DNA from: Myxococcales bacterium | GTDB taxonomy: Bacteria > Myxococcota_A > Bradymonadia > UBA7976 > UBA1532 | DNA length: 64,000 bases | Direction: 5' to 3' | NCBI GenBank assembly: GCA_020633555.1 | Contig: JACKDL010000005.1 | Span: 62,001-126,000, forward strand | In this document: positions 1 to 7,288 of the stretch, piece by piece | Position numbering within the stretch: the stretch's first letter is position 1 | How the letters are laid out: each line of letters opens with the position of its first letter | Notes under the pieces: generated by a model | What the model was told of the DNA's origin: nothing | Database searches by the model: none | The model's input: the letters and a program-made list of their open reading frames with translations, nothing else | Position numbers and translations under genes: made by a program

Positions 1-1
1 C

Positions 2-2149
2 ACCCAGGTGGACGGGGACGTGGCCCGCACCGTGGTGACCCAGGTGTTCGTCAACGACCTGGACAGCCCCGTGGAGGCCACCTACGGCTTCCCGCTGCCC
101 GAGGACGCCACCGTCAGCGGCTTCGCGGAGTGGCGGGACGGGCGCCGGGTGGAGGCGGCGGCCACGGCGAAGGACGTGGCCGAGAAGGCCTACGCCGCGG
201 CGGTGGATCGCGGCGAGCGGGCGGCCCTGGTGAGCGCCGAGGGCGACCGCTTCCGCATGAGCCTGCTGGCGCTGCCCGGGCGGGCGGCGCGCCGGGTTGA
301 GCTGACGTACGTGCAGACCCTGCCGGCCCTTGGCGGCGAGCGCACCTTCGTGTTCCCCGCCGATCGCGAGGGGCAGGCGCCCACCCTGCTGGACCTGGAG
401 GTGCAGGTGGAGGGCGACCGGCCCGTGCTGAGCGCCGAGGCCCCCAACCAGCCAGACGCGCTGGTGGTGGAGACCGCCCGGGCCGGCCGGGCGGTGCGGC
501 TGAGCCGGTCGGCCAAGGGCCTGGCCCGCGATCTGGTGGTGCGCTGGCGCGAGCCCGCCGCGCCGCTGGATCTGGCGGCCCGCGCGGTGGCCGTGCCGGG
601 GGAGCCGGGCATCTTCGAGGCGCGGTTCGCCTTCAACGCCGAGCCGGTGGGCGAGGCGCGGGCCCCGCGGGACGTGGTGGTGGTGCTGGACACCAGCCTG
701 AGCATGGCGGGCGCGCCTCTGCGCCGGGCCAGTCAGGCGGCGCGGGCGGTGCTGGACGGGCTGGATCCCATGGACCGCTTCGAACTGGTGCTGTTCGGCG
801 ACGACGCCGCGGCCCTGGGCGACGGGTGGATGGACGCCAGCGCGGCGAACCGCGCGGTGGCCCACGAGGCGCTCAAGGGCCTGCGGGCCAAGGGCCGCAG
901 CGACCTGCAGGCGGCCCTGGACCTGGCGGCGAAGCGGCTGCGCGACTCGAGCGACGGCGTGCTGGTGCTGCTCACCGACGGGCAGCCCACGGCCGGCGAG
1001 GGGCCCGATCCCTACGCCCTGAGCGTGGATCTGGCGGCCTTCGCCCGCACCCGGGTGGTCCTGGGGCACTTCAACTACCCCGGGCGGGACCAGGCGCTGC
1101 GGGCCCTGTTCGCCGACATGACCCACCGCTTCGTGCCCGACGGCCCGGCGGGCGAGGCGGTGGCCGACGAGCTGGCGCGGCTGGCGGTGGCGCCGGTCAT
1201 CGAGGGGCTGGCGGTGGAGGTGGAGGGCGACGTGCGCCAGGTACACGGCGATCTGCCCGGCCGGCTGCCCCTGGGCGGGCACGTGCGCCTGGTGGGGCGC
1301 CTGGACGGGCCCGCCACCGTGGTGGTGCGCGGCTGGCTGCACGGGGCGCCCATCGAACGCAGCGTCGCGCTGGAGACGCCGTGGGACGACGGCCGCGGCG
1401 ACCGGGGGCTGGCTGTGGAGTGGGCCCGCTTGCGGGTGGCCGATCTGTCGGCCGAGTGGCAGGCGCTGGACGGTGAGGACCCGGCCCGGGACGCGCTGGC
1501 CAACGCCATCAAGGACCTGGGCACTCGCTACTCACTGGCCACCCGCTTCACCAGCTACGTGCTCACCGACAGCCTGGCGCCCGACCGCATCAAGCCGGGC
1601 GATCCCGAGATCCGGGTGCACGCGCCGCGCAGCGCCGAGCGGGTGTTCGCGTTGCTGCCCTGGGGCGAGGTGGTCGAGTGCGCGTGGGCCGAGGACGAGG
1701 GCCTGTGGCTGGGCCGGTTCCTGGTGCCGCGGGGCACGCCCGATGGGCTGTACCGGGCGCGGATCTTCGTGGTCACCCAGGGCACGTCGGCCCACCGGGG
1801 GACCTTGTACTTCCGGGTGGACAGCAAGCCGCCGCCCTTCACGGTCGAGGTGGATCTGAGCGAGGGCAACCCGCTGAGCGGCGATCTGCTGTTGGTGCGC
1901 GCCTGGCCCACCGAGCCGCGGCTGGGCGAGGCGGGCACCGACCGGATCGACCGGGATCCGCTGGATCTGCGTCGGGTGGTGGTGCAGCTCGGCGCCGATC
2001 GTTTCGAGCTGAGCCAGGTGGGCGACGCCGAGGTGTGGGAGGCGTGGATCCCCGTGGATGTGGGGCCCGGCGAGCACCGGCTGCGGATGGTGGCCGAGGA
2101 CTGGGCCCGGAACACCGCGGTCACCGACGTGACCCTCGAGGTGGAGTGA
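2..2149 (+). CDS. VIT and von Willebrand A domain protein (5'-partial)
   Basis: The open frame enters from beyond the window edge, so the N-terminus and any signal peptide are missing. The GTG at 8 lies inside the conserved domain and is not taken as a start. The first ~130 residues form a VIT domain (DVARTVVTQVF, YGFPLPEDATV, KAYAAAVDRG). Roughly residues 220-400 form a VWA domain with an intact MIDAS motif DTSLSM and the later metal-site stretch LLTDGQPT. The rest is a beta-rich tail I do not recognise. VIT-VWA proteins are typically surface or secreted binding proteins that use a divalent metal; that role is inferred here. The stop lies 3 nt before the next start, so the two genes probably share a transcript. 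Confidence 0.9.
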   Translation, partial: TQVDGDVARTVVTQVFVNDLDSPVEATYGFPLPEDATVSGFAEWRDGRRVEAAATAKDVAEKAYAAAVDRGERAALVSAEGDRFRMSLLALPGRAARRVELTYVQTLPALGGERTFVFPADREGQAPTLLDLEVQVEGDRPVLSAEAPNQPDALVVETARAGRAVRLSRSAKGLARDLVVRWREPAAPLDLAARAVAVPGEPGIFEARFAFNAEPVGEARAPRDVVVVLDTSLSMAGAPLRRASQAARAVLDGLDPMDRFELVLFGDDAAALGDGWMDASAANRAVAHEALKGLRAKGRSDLQAALDLAAKRLRDSSDGVLVLLTDGQPTAGEGPDPYALSVDLAAFARTRVVLGHFNYPGRDQALRALFADMTHRFVPDGPAGEAVADELARLAVAPVIEGLAVEVEGDVRQVHGDLPGRLPLGGHVRLVGRLDGPATVVVRGWLHGAPIERSVALETPWDDGRGDRGLAVEWARLRVADLSAEWQALDGEDPARDALANAIKDLGTRYSLATRFTSYVLTDSLAPDRIKPGDPEIRVHAPRSAERVFALLPWGEVVECAWAEDEGLWLGRFLVPRGTPDGLYRARIFVVTQGTSAHRGTLYFRVDSKPPPFTVEVDLSEGNPLSGDLLLVRAWPTEPRLGEAGTDRIDRDPLDLRRVVVQLGADRFELSQVGDAEVWEAWIPVDVGPGEHRLRMVAEDWARNTAVTDVTLEVE

Positions 2150-2152
2150 GCC

Positions 2153-3595
2153 ATGCGTGCCCTGATGACTCTGCTGATCTCGGCCGCCCTGCTGGGGCAG
2201 GTGGCCGCCGCCCAAGCGGCGGTGTGTGTGGTGCCCGAGGGCCCGAAGCAGGCCGAGCTGGCCTGGCGCGGCCAGCCCGTGCTGGCGCGGCCGGGGGCGC
2301 TGGTCATCGGGGCGCGCACCCTGACCCCCTGCGATGGCTTGCCCGGCCCGCAGCCGCAGGCGCTCCTCGTGGGGCCCACCGGCGACCTGTGGGTGGGGTT
2401 CCAGCAGGCGGGGCTGCATCGCTTTGACGGCGCGCGGTTCACCGCGGTGACGGGGCTGCCGCCGGGCGGCGTGCGGGCGCTCGCGGTGTGGGACGGCGCG
2501 GTGTGGGTGGGCACCGGGGCGGCGGGGCTGTGGCGCGTGGTGGACGGCGCAGCGCAGCCCTTCGCCCACCGCACCCTGGGCGAGCGGGGCATCACCGCCC
2601 TGGCTGTGGGCGGGGACGGCCTGCACGTGGGCGTGGGGCCCTACGGCTGGTGGCGCGTACGGTCCGGCGGCGGCGTGGCGCGCCTGGCCCGCGGCTTCGT
2701 GGCGGGCTGCTTCGCCGTGCACCGTGGGCGGGTGCGGGCCGAGCCGCCCGGCCCCGCGTGTGATCTGGGCCCGGCGCCCGCGGCCAGCGGCTTGCCCAGC
2801 GCCCACGTGACGGCCTTGGCTGAGCATGGCGGGGCCCTGTGGGTGGGCCTCTTCGACCAGGGCCTGGCCCGCTCGGCCGACGGCGTGCGGTTTCAGCCGG
2901 TGCCCGAGGCGCCGCGGCTCATCAACGCCCTGCTGCCCGTGGGCGACACCCTGTGGATCGCGAGCGCCAAGGGCCTGTTCTTCCACCGTGACGGGCGAGT
3001 GCGCCCGGCCCCGGTGCGCCTGCCCAGCGCCCACGTGAATGGGCTCGTCGCTGCGCCCGACGGCACCCTGTGGGTGGCCCACTCCGTCGGGGTGACCGCC
3101 ATCGGCCCGGCGGGCGTGCGGCACATCGGCGTGGACGAGGGCCTGCCGGCGCGCATCGCCTACGCCGTCACCGTGGCCCATGACGGGGCGGTGTGGGTGG
3201 GCACGGCGGGCGGTGCGGCGCGCCTGGCGGGCGAGGGCGTGCAGGTGTTCGGGCAGGCTGACGGCGCGCTGCCCCACGATTGGATCAACGCGCTGGCCCC
3301 CTATGGCCCCGACGGGGTGCTGGCGGGCACGTATGACGCGGGCGTGGTGGCGCTGAGTCCCCGCGGCGGTGAGGCCCTGCCGGGGCTGGAGGGCGCCTGG
3401 GTGAACCCGGGCGGCCTGTGGGTGGACGGCGGCGTCATCTGGGTGGCCACCCTGGGCACCGGCCTGTGGCGCGCGGCGCAGGGCGCGGTGATGCGGCTGC
3501 CGGCGCTGCCAGCGGACGACGTCACGGCCACCGTGTGGTGGCGCGGTCAGGCTTGGGTCGGGACGCGGGGTGGGCTCGCAGCGGGGGGTGCTTGA
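2153..3595 (+). CDS. Exported beta-propeller protein (two-component-regulator-propeller repeats)
   Basis: The 480-residue product begins with a Sec signal peptide (MRALMTLLISAALLGQ, cleavage probably after AQA). It then carries about ten short repeats of the type LWVGFQQAGLHRFDG, VWVGTGAAGLWRVV and IWVATLGTGLWRA. These match the Reg_prop blades found in the periplasmic sensor halves of hybrid two-component systems. No transmembrane helix, kinase or output domain follows, so this is a free-standing propeller, probably periplasmic or extracellular, with unknown ligand. It starts 3 nt after the VIT-VWA gene, which suggests joint expression. The last blade ends abruptly at WVGTRGGL. A 7-bp hairpin (3591-3608) spans the stop codon but has no T-tract. 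Confidence 0.85.
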   Translation: MRALMTLLISAALLGQVAAAQAAVCVVPEGPKQAELAWRGQPVLARPGALVIGARTLTPCDGLPGPQPQALLVGPTGDLWVGFQQAGLHRFDGARFTAVTGLPPGGVRALAVWDGAVWVGTGAAGLWRVVDGAAQPFAHRTLGERGITALAVGGDGLHVGVGPYGWWRVRSGGGVARLARGFVAGCFAVHRGRVRAEPPGPACDLGPAPAASGLPSAHVTALAEHGGALWVGLFDQGLARSADGVRFQPVPEAPRLINALLPVGDTLWIASAKGLFFHRDGRVRPAPVRLPSAHVNGLVAAPDGTLWVAHSVGVTAIGPAGVRHIGVDEGLPARIAYAVTVAHDGAVWVGTAGGAARLAGEGVQVFGQADGALPHDWINALAPYGPDGVLAGTYDAGVVALSPRGGEALPGLEGAWVNPGGLWVDGGVIWVATLGTGLWRAAQGAVMRLPALPADDVTATVWWRGQAWVGTRGGLAAGGA

Positions 3596-3639
3596 GGAGC
3601 CCCTCAAGGGCTTCGACTCCAGGACCGCGCGCTGCGAAG

Positions 3640-3687
3640 AAAGAAAAAAGGCGGGGTGGCAGTGACGGGCAGGGCAGCTGCCACCCC
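3640..3687 (-). terminator. Rho-independent terminator of the rtcR-like gene
   Basis: Read on the minus strand, a perfect 10-bp stem (3678-3687 with 3653-3662, GGGGTGGCAG and its complement) is followed by GCCTTTTTTCTT. This is the form of an intrinsic terminator and lies about 170 nt past the stop of the minus-strand regulator. It also separates that gene from the plus-strand propeller operon, which ends at 3595. Confidence 0.75.
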
Positions 3688-3859
3688 TAGCTCATGCAAT
3701 CGGGCAATTCACATGAGCCTACGGATCCGCGCCCTTGGGCAGAAGGACGGTTTGTCGGATCCGCTGTCTGTGTAGCGGCCCGCCGATGCCCGCCGCAAGC
3801 GAAATTCGCGGCCGGGCCGTGATGGGCAGCCATAGGGTGGGGCCTGGGAGGGGGATCGC

Positions 3860-5320
3860 TCAGCGGAGGCCCTGCTGTTTCAGCTTTCTTTTCAACGTGT
3901 TCCGATCGATGCCGAGGGTCCGCGCGGCGGCCGAGACATTTTCCCCGGTGGCCGCCAGCGCGGCCAGGATGGCCTGGCGCTCGACCGCCTGGACCTGCTC
4001 GGCGAGCGGTCGGAGGCCCGCGGGGGCCGGCGCGTCGGTCACCCGGGGTCTGGGCGCGGCGGGCGGTACGCCGCGCTGGAGCTCGGGGGACAGGTCGGGC
4101 AGGTCCACGACGTCGCCGTCCACGAAGACGCACCAGCGGCGGACCTCGGCCCGCAGCTCTCGCACGTTGCCCGGCCAGCCGTGGGCCCGCAGGGCGTGCC
4201 ACGCCGCCTGGGTGGGGCGGAGCCGGGGCCGCCCGGCCTCGGCCAGGAAGTGCAGCACGAGCGCCGCCAGGTCGCTCAGCCGGTCCCGCAGGGCAGGCAC
4301 CCGGAGCTCGGCGCCGCACAGCCGGTAGTACAGGTCCTCGCGGAAGCGCCCTGCGGCCACCTCGCTGGCCAGCTCGCGGTGGGTGGCGGCCACCACCCGC
4401 ACGTCCACCCGGACGGGCCGCTCGCCGCCGAGCCGCCGCAGCTCGCCCGTCTGCAGCACCCTCAAGAGCTGCACCTGCACGTTCAGCGGCAGCTCGCCCA
4501 CCTCGTCGAGGAACAGCGTGCCCCCGTGGGCCTGCTCGAAGACCCCGCGGTGGGCCCTTCCGGCGCCCGTGAAGGCCCCGGCCTCGTGCCCGAACAGCTC
4601 GCTGGCCAAGGTGCCTTGGGCGAAGGCTCCGCAGTTCTCGGCGACGAAGGGCCCCTGCGCCCGGGGGCTGGCCTGGTGGAGCGCCCGGGCCACCAGCTCC
4701 TTGCCGGCGCCCGTCTCGCCCAGCACCAGCACCGGCACTTCGGCGACCGCCACCCGGGCCAGGCGGTCGGCCAGCCGTCGCATGGGGGCGCTGTCGCCGA
4801 TCAGGTCGCCGGCCACGGCGGCCACCCGGGCGCGCAGGCGAACGACCTCGGCGGTCAGCGCGCGGATCTCGGGGAACCCGGGGATGTCCAGGCGCACCTG
4901 GCGCACCGGCTCGGGGTGAGGGTCGGGCACGAAGCGCGGGGGGATGACCTGCAGCATGCGGGCGTCCAGCAGGCCCGCCTGCACCAGCACCACCCACAGC
5001 GTCTGGGCCTGCGGGGTGCCCGCGCTGAGCAGCACGTCGGTGGGCTCGGCGGGCAGGCTGGGGAGCAGGGCGTGCAGGGCCATGAACAGGGCCGCGTGGT
5101 CGGAGGGGTCGGCCACGTCCACCAGCTCCAGGTGCACCTGATCCACGAAGCGCAGCATGGCCCGGGCCAGGGCCCGGCCGCGGGCGCGATCGGCGCGGGC
5201 GCAGAGCAGGGTGGCGCGGGCGTACGGCTCGCCCACCGCCAGCAGGCGCAGGACGGGGCCGGGGTCGTCGTCGGGCCGCGCGGTGAAGCGATCGGCCCAG
5301 GTGAGGAGGTGGCGTCCCAT
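3860..5320 (-). CDS. rtcR: RtcR-like sigma-54 activator with N-terminal CARF domain
   Basis: This 486-residue protein has three parts. Residues 1-160 resemble the CARF ligand-sensing domain of RtcR: hydrophobic strands, then LLSAGTPQAQTLW (97-109) and DARMLQVIPP, which align with the GT-x-x-x-Q and ARLIQ-PP stretches I recall from E. coli RtcR. Residues ~175-415 are a sigma-54 AAA+ domain with Walker A GETGAGKE (201-208), the sigma-54 contact loop GAFTGA (248-253) and Walker B LFLDE. The C-terminus is a Fis-type helix-turn-helix (NVSAAARTLGIDRNTLKRKL). I chose the ATG at 5320; an in-frame ATG at 5407 would run through the inverted repeats and give an odd Cys/His-rich leader. It is divergent from rtcB2-prfH and is its likely activator. 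RtcR proteins switch on RNA-repair operons when the CARF domain binds a signal; the ligand here is unknown. Confidence 0.87.
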   Translation of the reverse strand: MGRHLLTWADRFTARPDDDPGPVLRLLAVGEPYARATLLCARADRARGRALARAMLRFVDQVHLELVDVADPSDHAALFMALHALLPSLPAEPTDVLLSAGTPQAQTLWVVLVQAGLLDARMLQVIPPRFVPDPHPEPVRQVRLDIPGFPEIRALTAEVVRLRARVAAVAGDLIGDSAPMRRLADRLARVAVAEVPVLVLGETGAGKELVARALHQASPRAQGPFVAENCGAFAQGTLASELFGHEAGAFTGAGRAHRGVFEQAHGGTLFLDEVGELPLNVQVQLLRVLQTGELRRLGGERPVRVDVRVVAATHRELASEVAAGRFREDLYYRLCGAELRVPALRDRLSDLAALVLHFLAEAGRPRLRPTQAAWHALRAHGWPGNVRELRAEVRRWCVFVDGDVVDLPDLSPELQRGVPPAAPRPRVTDAPAPAGLRPLAEQVQAVERQAILAALAATGENVSAAARTLGIDRNTLKRKLKQQGLR

Positions 5321-5322
5321 GC

Positions 5323-5337
5323 GGTGCAGAGTGCACC
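5323..5337. promoter_or_regulatory. Inverted repeat 1, candidate activator site
   Basis: GGTGCA-GAG-TGCACC is a perfect 6-bp inverted repeat with a 3-nt spacer. It ends 3 nt before the regulator start codon on the minus strand and is centred about 108 nt upstream of the predicted rtcB2 transcription start. Binding here could activate rtcB2 and also block the regulator's own expression. Confidence 0.55.
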
Positions 5338-5349
5338 AGTGATGTAGGA

Positions 5350-5362
5350 TGCACCAGGTGCA
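5350..5362. promoter_or_regulatory. Inverted repeat 2, candidate activator site
   Basis: TGCACC-A-GGTGCA is a perfect 6-bp inverted repeat using the same GGTGCA half-site in the opposite order, centred near -82 of the predicted rtcB2 start. Together with its neighbours it gives six half-sites within 58 bp. Confidence 0.5.
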
Positions 5363-5365
5363 GAT

Positions 5366-5380
5366 GGTGCGGTTCGCACC
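5366..5380. promoter_or_regulatory. Inverted repeat 3, candidate activator site
   Basis: GGTGCG-GTT-CGCACC has the same geometry as repeat 1 (6-bp arms, 3-nt spacer) and is centred near -65 of the predicted rtcB2 start. Upstream sites at about -60 to -150 are normal for sigma-54 activators. Confidence 0.55.
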
Positions 5381-5411
5381 AGGATGGGCATGAGGCCCTG
5401 TAAACAAGGGC

Positions 5412-5427
5412 TGGCACGGCCGGTGCT
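5412..5427 (+). promoter_or_regulatory. Sigma-54 (-24/-12) promoter of rtcB2-prfH
   Basis: TGGCAC-GGCCG-GTGCT matches the consensus TGGCAC-N5-TTGCW at all positions but one, and the GG and GC doublets have the required spacing. The predicted start near 5438 leaves a leader of about 23 nt before the ATG at 5461, with GGAGG inside it. Confidence 0.8.
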
Positions 5428-5460
5428 CAGGGCTGGGGTGAACTCGACTTGGAGGTGCCC

Positions 5461-6684
5461 ATGCCCTCGTTGCCTCACAACGCCCAGGTGATCGCCCTGC
5501 CCCAGGTGTGGATGGAGTCGGCCGCCGTGGACCAGCTCGGTCAGGTGGCCGAACGCCCCGGCTGCCGCCGCGCGGTGGGCCTGCCCGACCTGCACCCCGG
5601 CCGAGGGATCCCCATCGGGGCGGCCTTCGCCTTCGCGGGCGTCATCGAGCCGGCGCTTGTGGGCGGCGACGCCGGCTGTGGCGTGCGCGTGGTGGGCGTG
5701 CCGCGCCCCCGCCGCGGCGGCGACGCGCTGGGTCGCCGGCTGGACAAGGCGACCCGCGGGCCGGCGCTGCCGCACTGCGATCCGCAGGCGCTGCTGGACG
5801 CCGTGTGGGCCGACGGGCCCGCCGGGCTGGCCCGGGTGGCGGGTGTCCCCGAGCGGCTGGCCGCGCTGGCCGAGGCCGATCCGCCGGCGGACCCGGCGCC
5901 CCCCAGCGGCCCCGTGCCGCCCGAGATCACCGCCCACTTCGCCGAGCAGCTCGGCACGGCGGGGGGCGGCAACCACTTCCTCGAGGTGGCGCAGGTGACT
6001 TCGGTGGAGGACCCCGCCGCCGGCCGCGCGGGGTTGGTGCCCCACGGGGTGGCCGTGCTGGCCCATTCGGGCTCGCGGGGCCTGGGCGGGGTGATCGGGC
6101 GGGCCTGGGCCGGCCAGCGGCTGAGCGACCCCGAGGCGCAGGCGACGTACCTGGGCCAGCTCGCGGGGGCGGTGCGCTTCGCCCGGGCGAACCGCCTGAT
6201 CCTGGCCTGGCGGGCGCTGGAGGCCCTGGGCTGCGCTCGGCCCGACCGCATCGGCGGCACCTTCGACGTGGTGCACAACGACGTGCAGCCGTGGGGCCTG
6301 GCGGGCGAGGCGGTGTGGCTCCACCGCAAGGGGGCGGCGCCGGCCGAGGCGGGCCAGCTCACGGTGGTGCTGGGCAGCCGCGGGGCACCCAGCGTGGTCA
6401 TGGAAGGCAGCGGACGGGCCGACTGCCTGTGCTCGGTGGCCCACGGCGCGGGGCGGCGCATGGGGCGCAGCGAGGCGGTGGCGAAGCTCAAGCCGCGGTT
6501 CAAGCGGGCCGAGCTGCAGCGCACGGCGCTGGGGGGCGAGGTGCTCTGCGACGACGCCGAGCTGCTCTACGCCGAGCACCCGCGGGCCTACAAGCCCGTG
6601 GAGCCGGTGGTGGAAAGCCTGGTGGCGGCGGGCCTGGCGCGGCCGGTGGCCCGGCTGGTGCCCCGGTTCACGGTGAAGCGCTGA
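5461..6684 (+). CDS. rtcB2: RtcB2-type RNA-splicing ligase
   Basis: RtcB joins RNA 2',3'-cyclic phosphate or 3'-phosphate ends to 5'-OH ends, using Mn2+ and GTP. This 407-residue protein keeps the expected active site: D70 and C73 in GGDAGCGV, H172 in GGGNHFLEV, H202 in AHSGSRGLG, H288 in HRKGAAP, and H328 in VAHGAGR, the histidine that carries GMP. The early block GLPDLHPGRGIPIGAAF is typical of the shorter RtcB2 branch linked to PrfH. The ATG at 5461 is preferred because GGAGG lies 5 nt upstream. The stop overlaps the prfH start (TGATG), so the two are coupled. Known work on E. coli PrfH-RtcB2 shows RtcB2 sealing 16S rRNA cut in the decoding centre; the same substrate is inferred here. Confidence 0.95.
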   Translation: MPSLPHNAQVIALPQVWMESAAVDQLGQVAERPGCRRAVGLPDLHPGRGIPIGAAFAFAGVIEPALVGGDAGCGVRVVGVPRPRRGGDALGRRLDKATRGPALPHCDPQALLDAVWADGPAGLARVAGVPERLAALAEADPPADPAPPSGPVPPEITAHFAEQLGTAGGGNHFLEVAQVTSVEDPAAGRAGLVPHGVAVLAHSGSRGLGGVIGRAWAGQRLSDPEAQATYLGQLAGAVRFARANRLILAWRALEALGCARPDRIGGTFDVVHNDVQPWGLAGEAVWLHRKGAAPAEAGQLTVVLGSRGAPSVVMEGSGRADCLCSVAHGAGRRMGRSEAVAKLKPRFKRAELQRTALGGEVLCDDAELLYAEHPRAYKPVEPVVESLVAAGLARPVARLVPRFTVKR

Positions 6685-7274
6685 TGTGGGGCCTGCAGAT
6701 CAGCGCTGGCCGCGGCCCGGTGGAGGTGCGTCGCTTCGTGGCCCGCCTGGCGGCCGCGCTGACCGCCGAGCTGGGCGGCCGGGGGGTGCGGGTGACCCGC
6801 GAGACCCGCCAGGGGCCCGCAGAGACCCCGGGCTCGGTGACTTTGTGGCTGGCAGGGCCTGACCGGCCGGTGGTGGCCGACCTGCTGGGCACCCACTGCG
6901 AGGTGCGCCGCAGCGCCGCGCGGGGACGGCAGGGGCGCAAACGCTGGTTCGCCGGGGTGAGCCTGCACTGGATGCCTGCGCCCGTCGCTGCCCTGGACCT
7001 GCGCGAGGTCACGTTTCAGGTCAGCCGGGCGCGGGGGCCGGGCGGGCAGCACGTGAACAAACGCGAGACGGCGGTGCGGGCCGTCCACGGGCCCACCGGG
7101 CTGTCGGTGCGCGCCGAGGGCGAGCGCAGCCAGGCGGCCAACCGGGCGAGGGCGCTGGCGCGGCTGACGGCGATGGTGGTCGCGGCGGAGGAGGCGTGCG
7201 CCGCGGGCGCGGCTCACCAACGCCGGGCCGCCCATGATCGGGTGGAGCGGGGGCGGCCGGTGCGGATCTGGTAG
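6684..7274 (+). CDS. prfH: Peptide chain release factor homologue PrfH
   Basis: The 196-residue protein has the GGQ peptidyl-hydrolase motif at residues 120-122 (GPGGQHVNKRETAVRA), the class I release-factor catalytic signature. It is much shorter than RF1 or RF2 because it lacks their N-terminal domain, as expected for PrfH; the start (LQISAGRGP) also fits that family. PrfH releases peptides from ribosomes stalled by damage in the decoding centre, so that RtcB can then repair the rRNA. Its ATG overlaps the rtcB2 stop by one base. It ends 14 nt from the convergent gene at 7289, with no clear terminator between them. Confidence 0.94.
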   Translation: MWGLQISAGRGPVEVRRFVARLAAALTAELGGRGVRVTRETRQGPAETPGSVTLWLAGPDRPVVADLLGTHCEVRRSAARGRQGRKRWFAGVSLHWMPAPVAALDLREVTFQVSRARGPGGQHVNKRETAVRAVHGPTGLSVRAEGERSQAANRARALARLTAMVVAAEEACAAGAAHQRRAAHDRVERGRPVRIW

Positions 7275-7288
7275 GTCGGGTCAGGCGC

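Noticed and set aside
8..10. GTG as the start of the first gene
   Set aside because: The reading frame and the VIT-domain pattern continue upstream to the window edge, so the gene is truncated rather than starting here.
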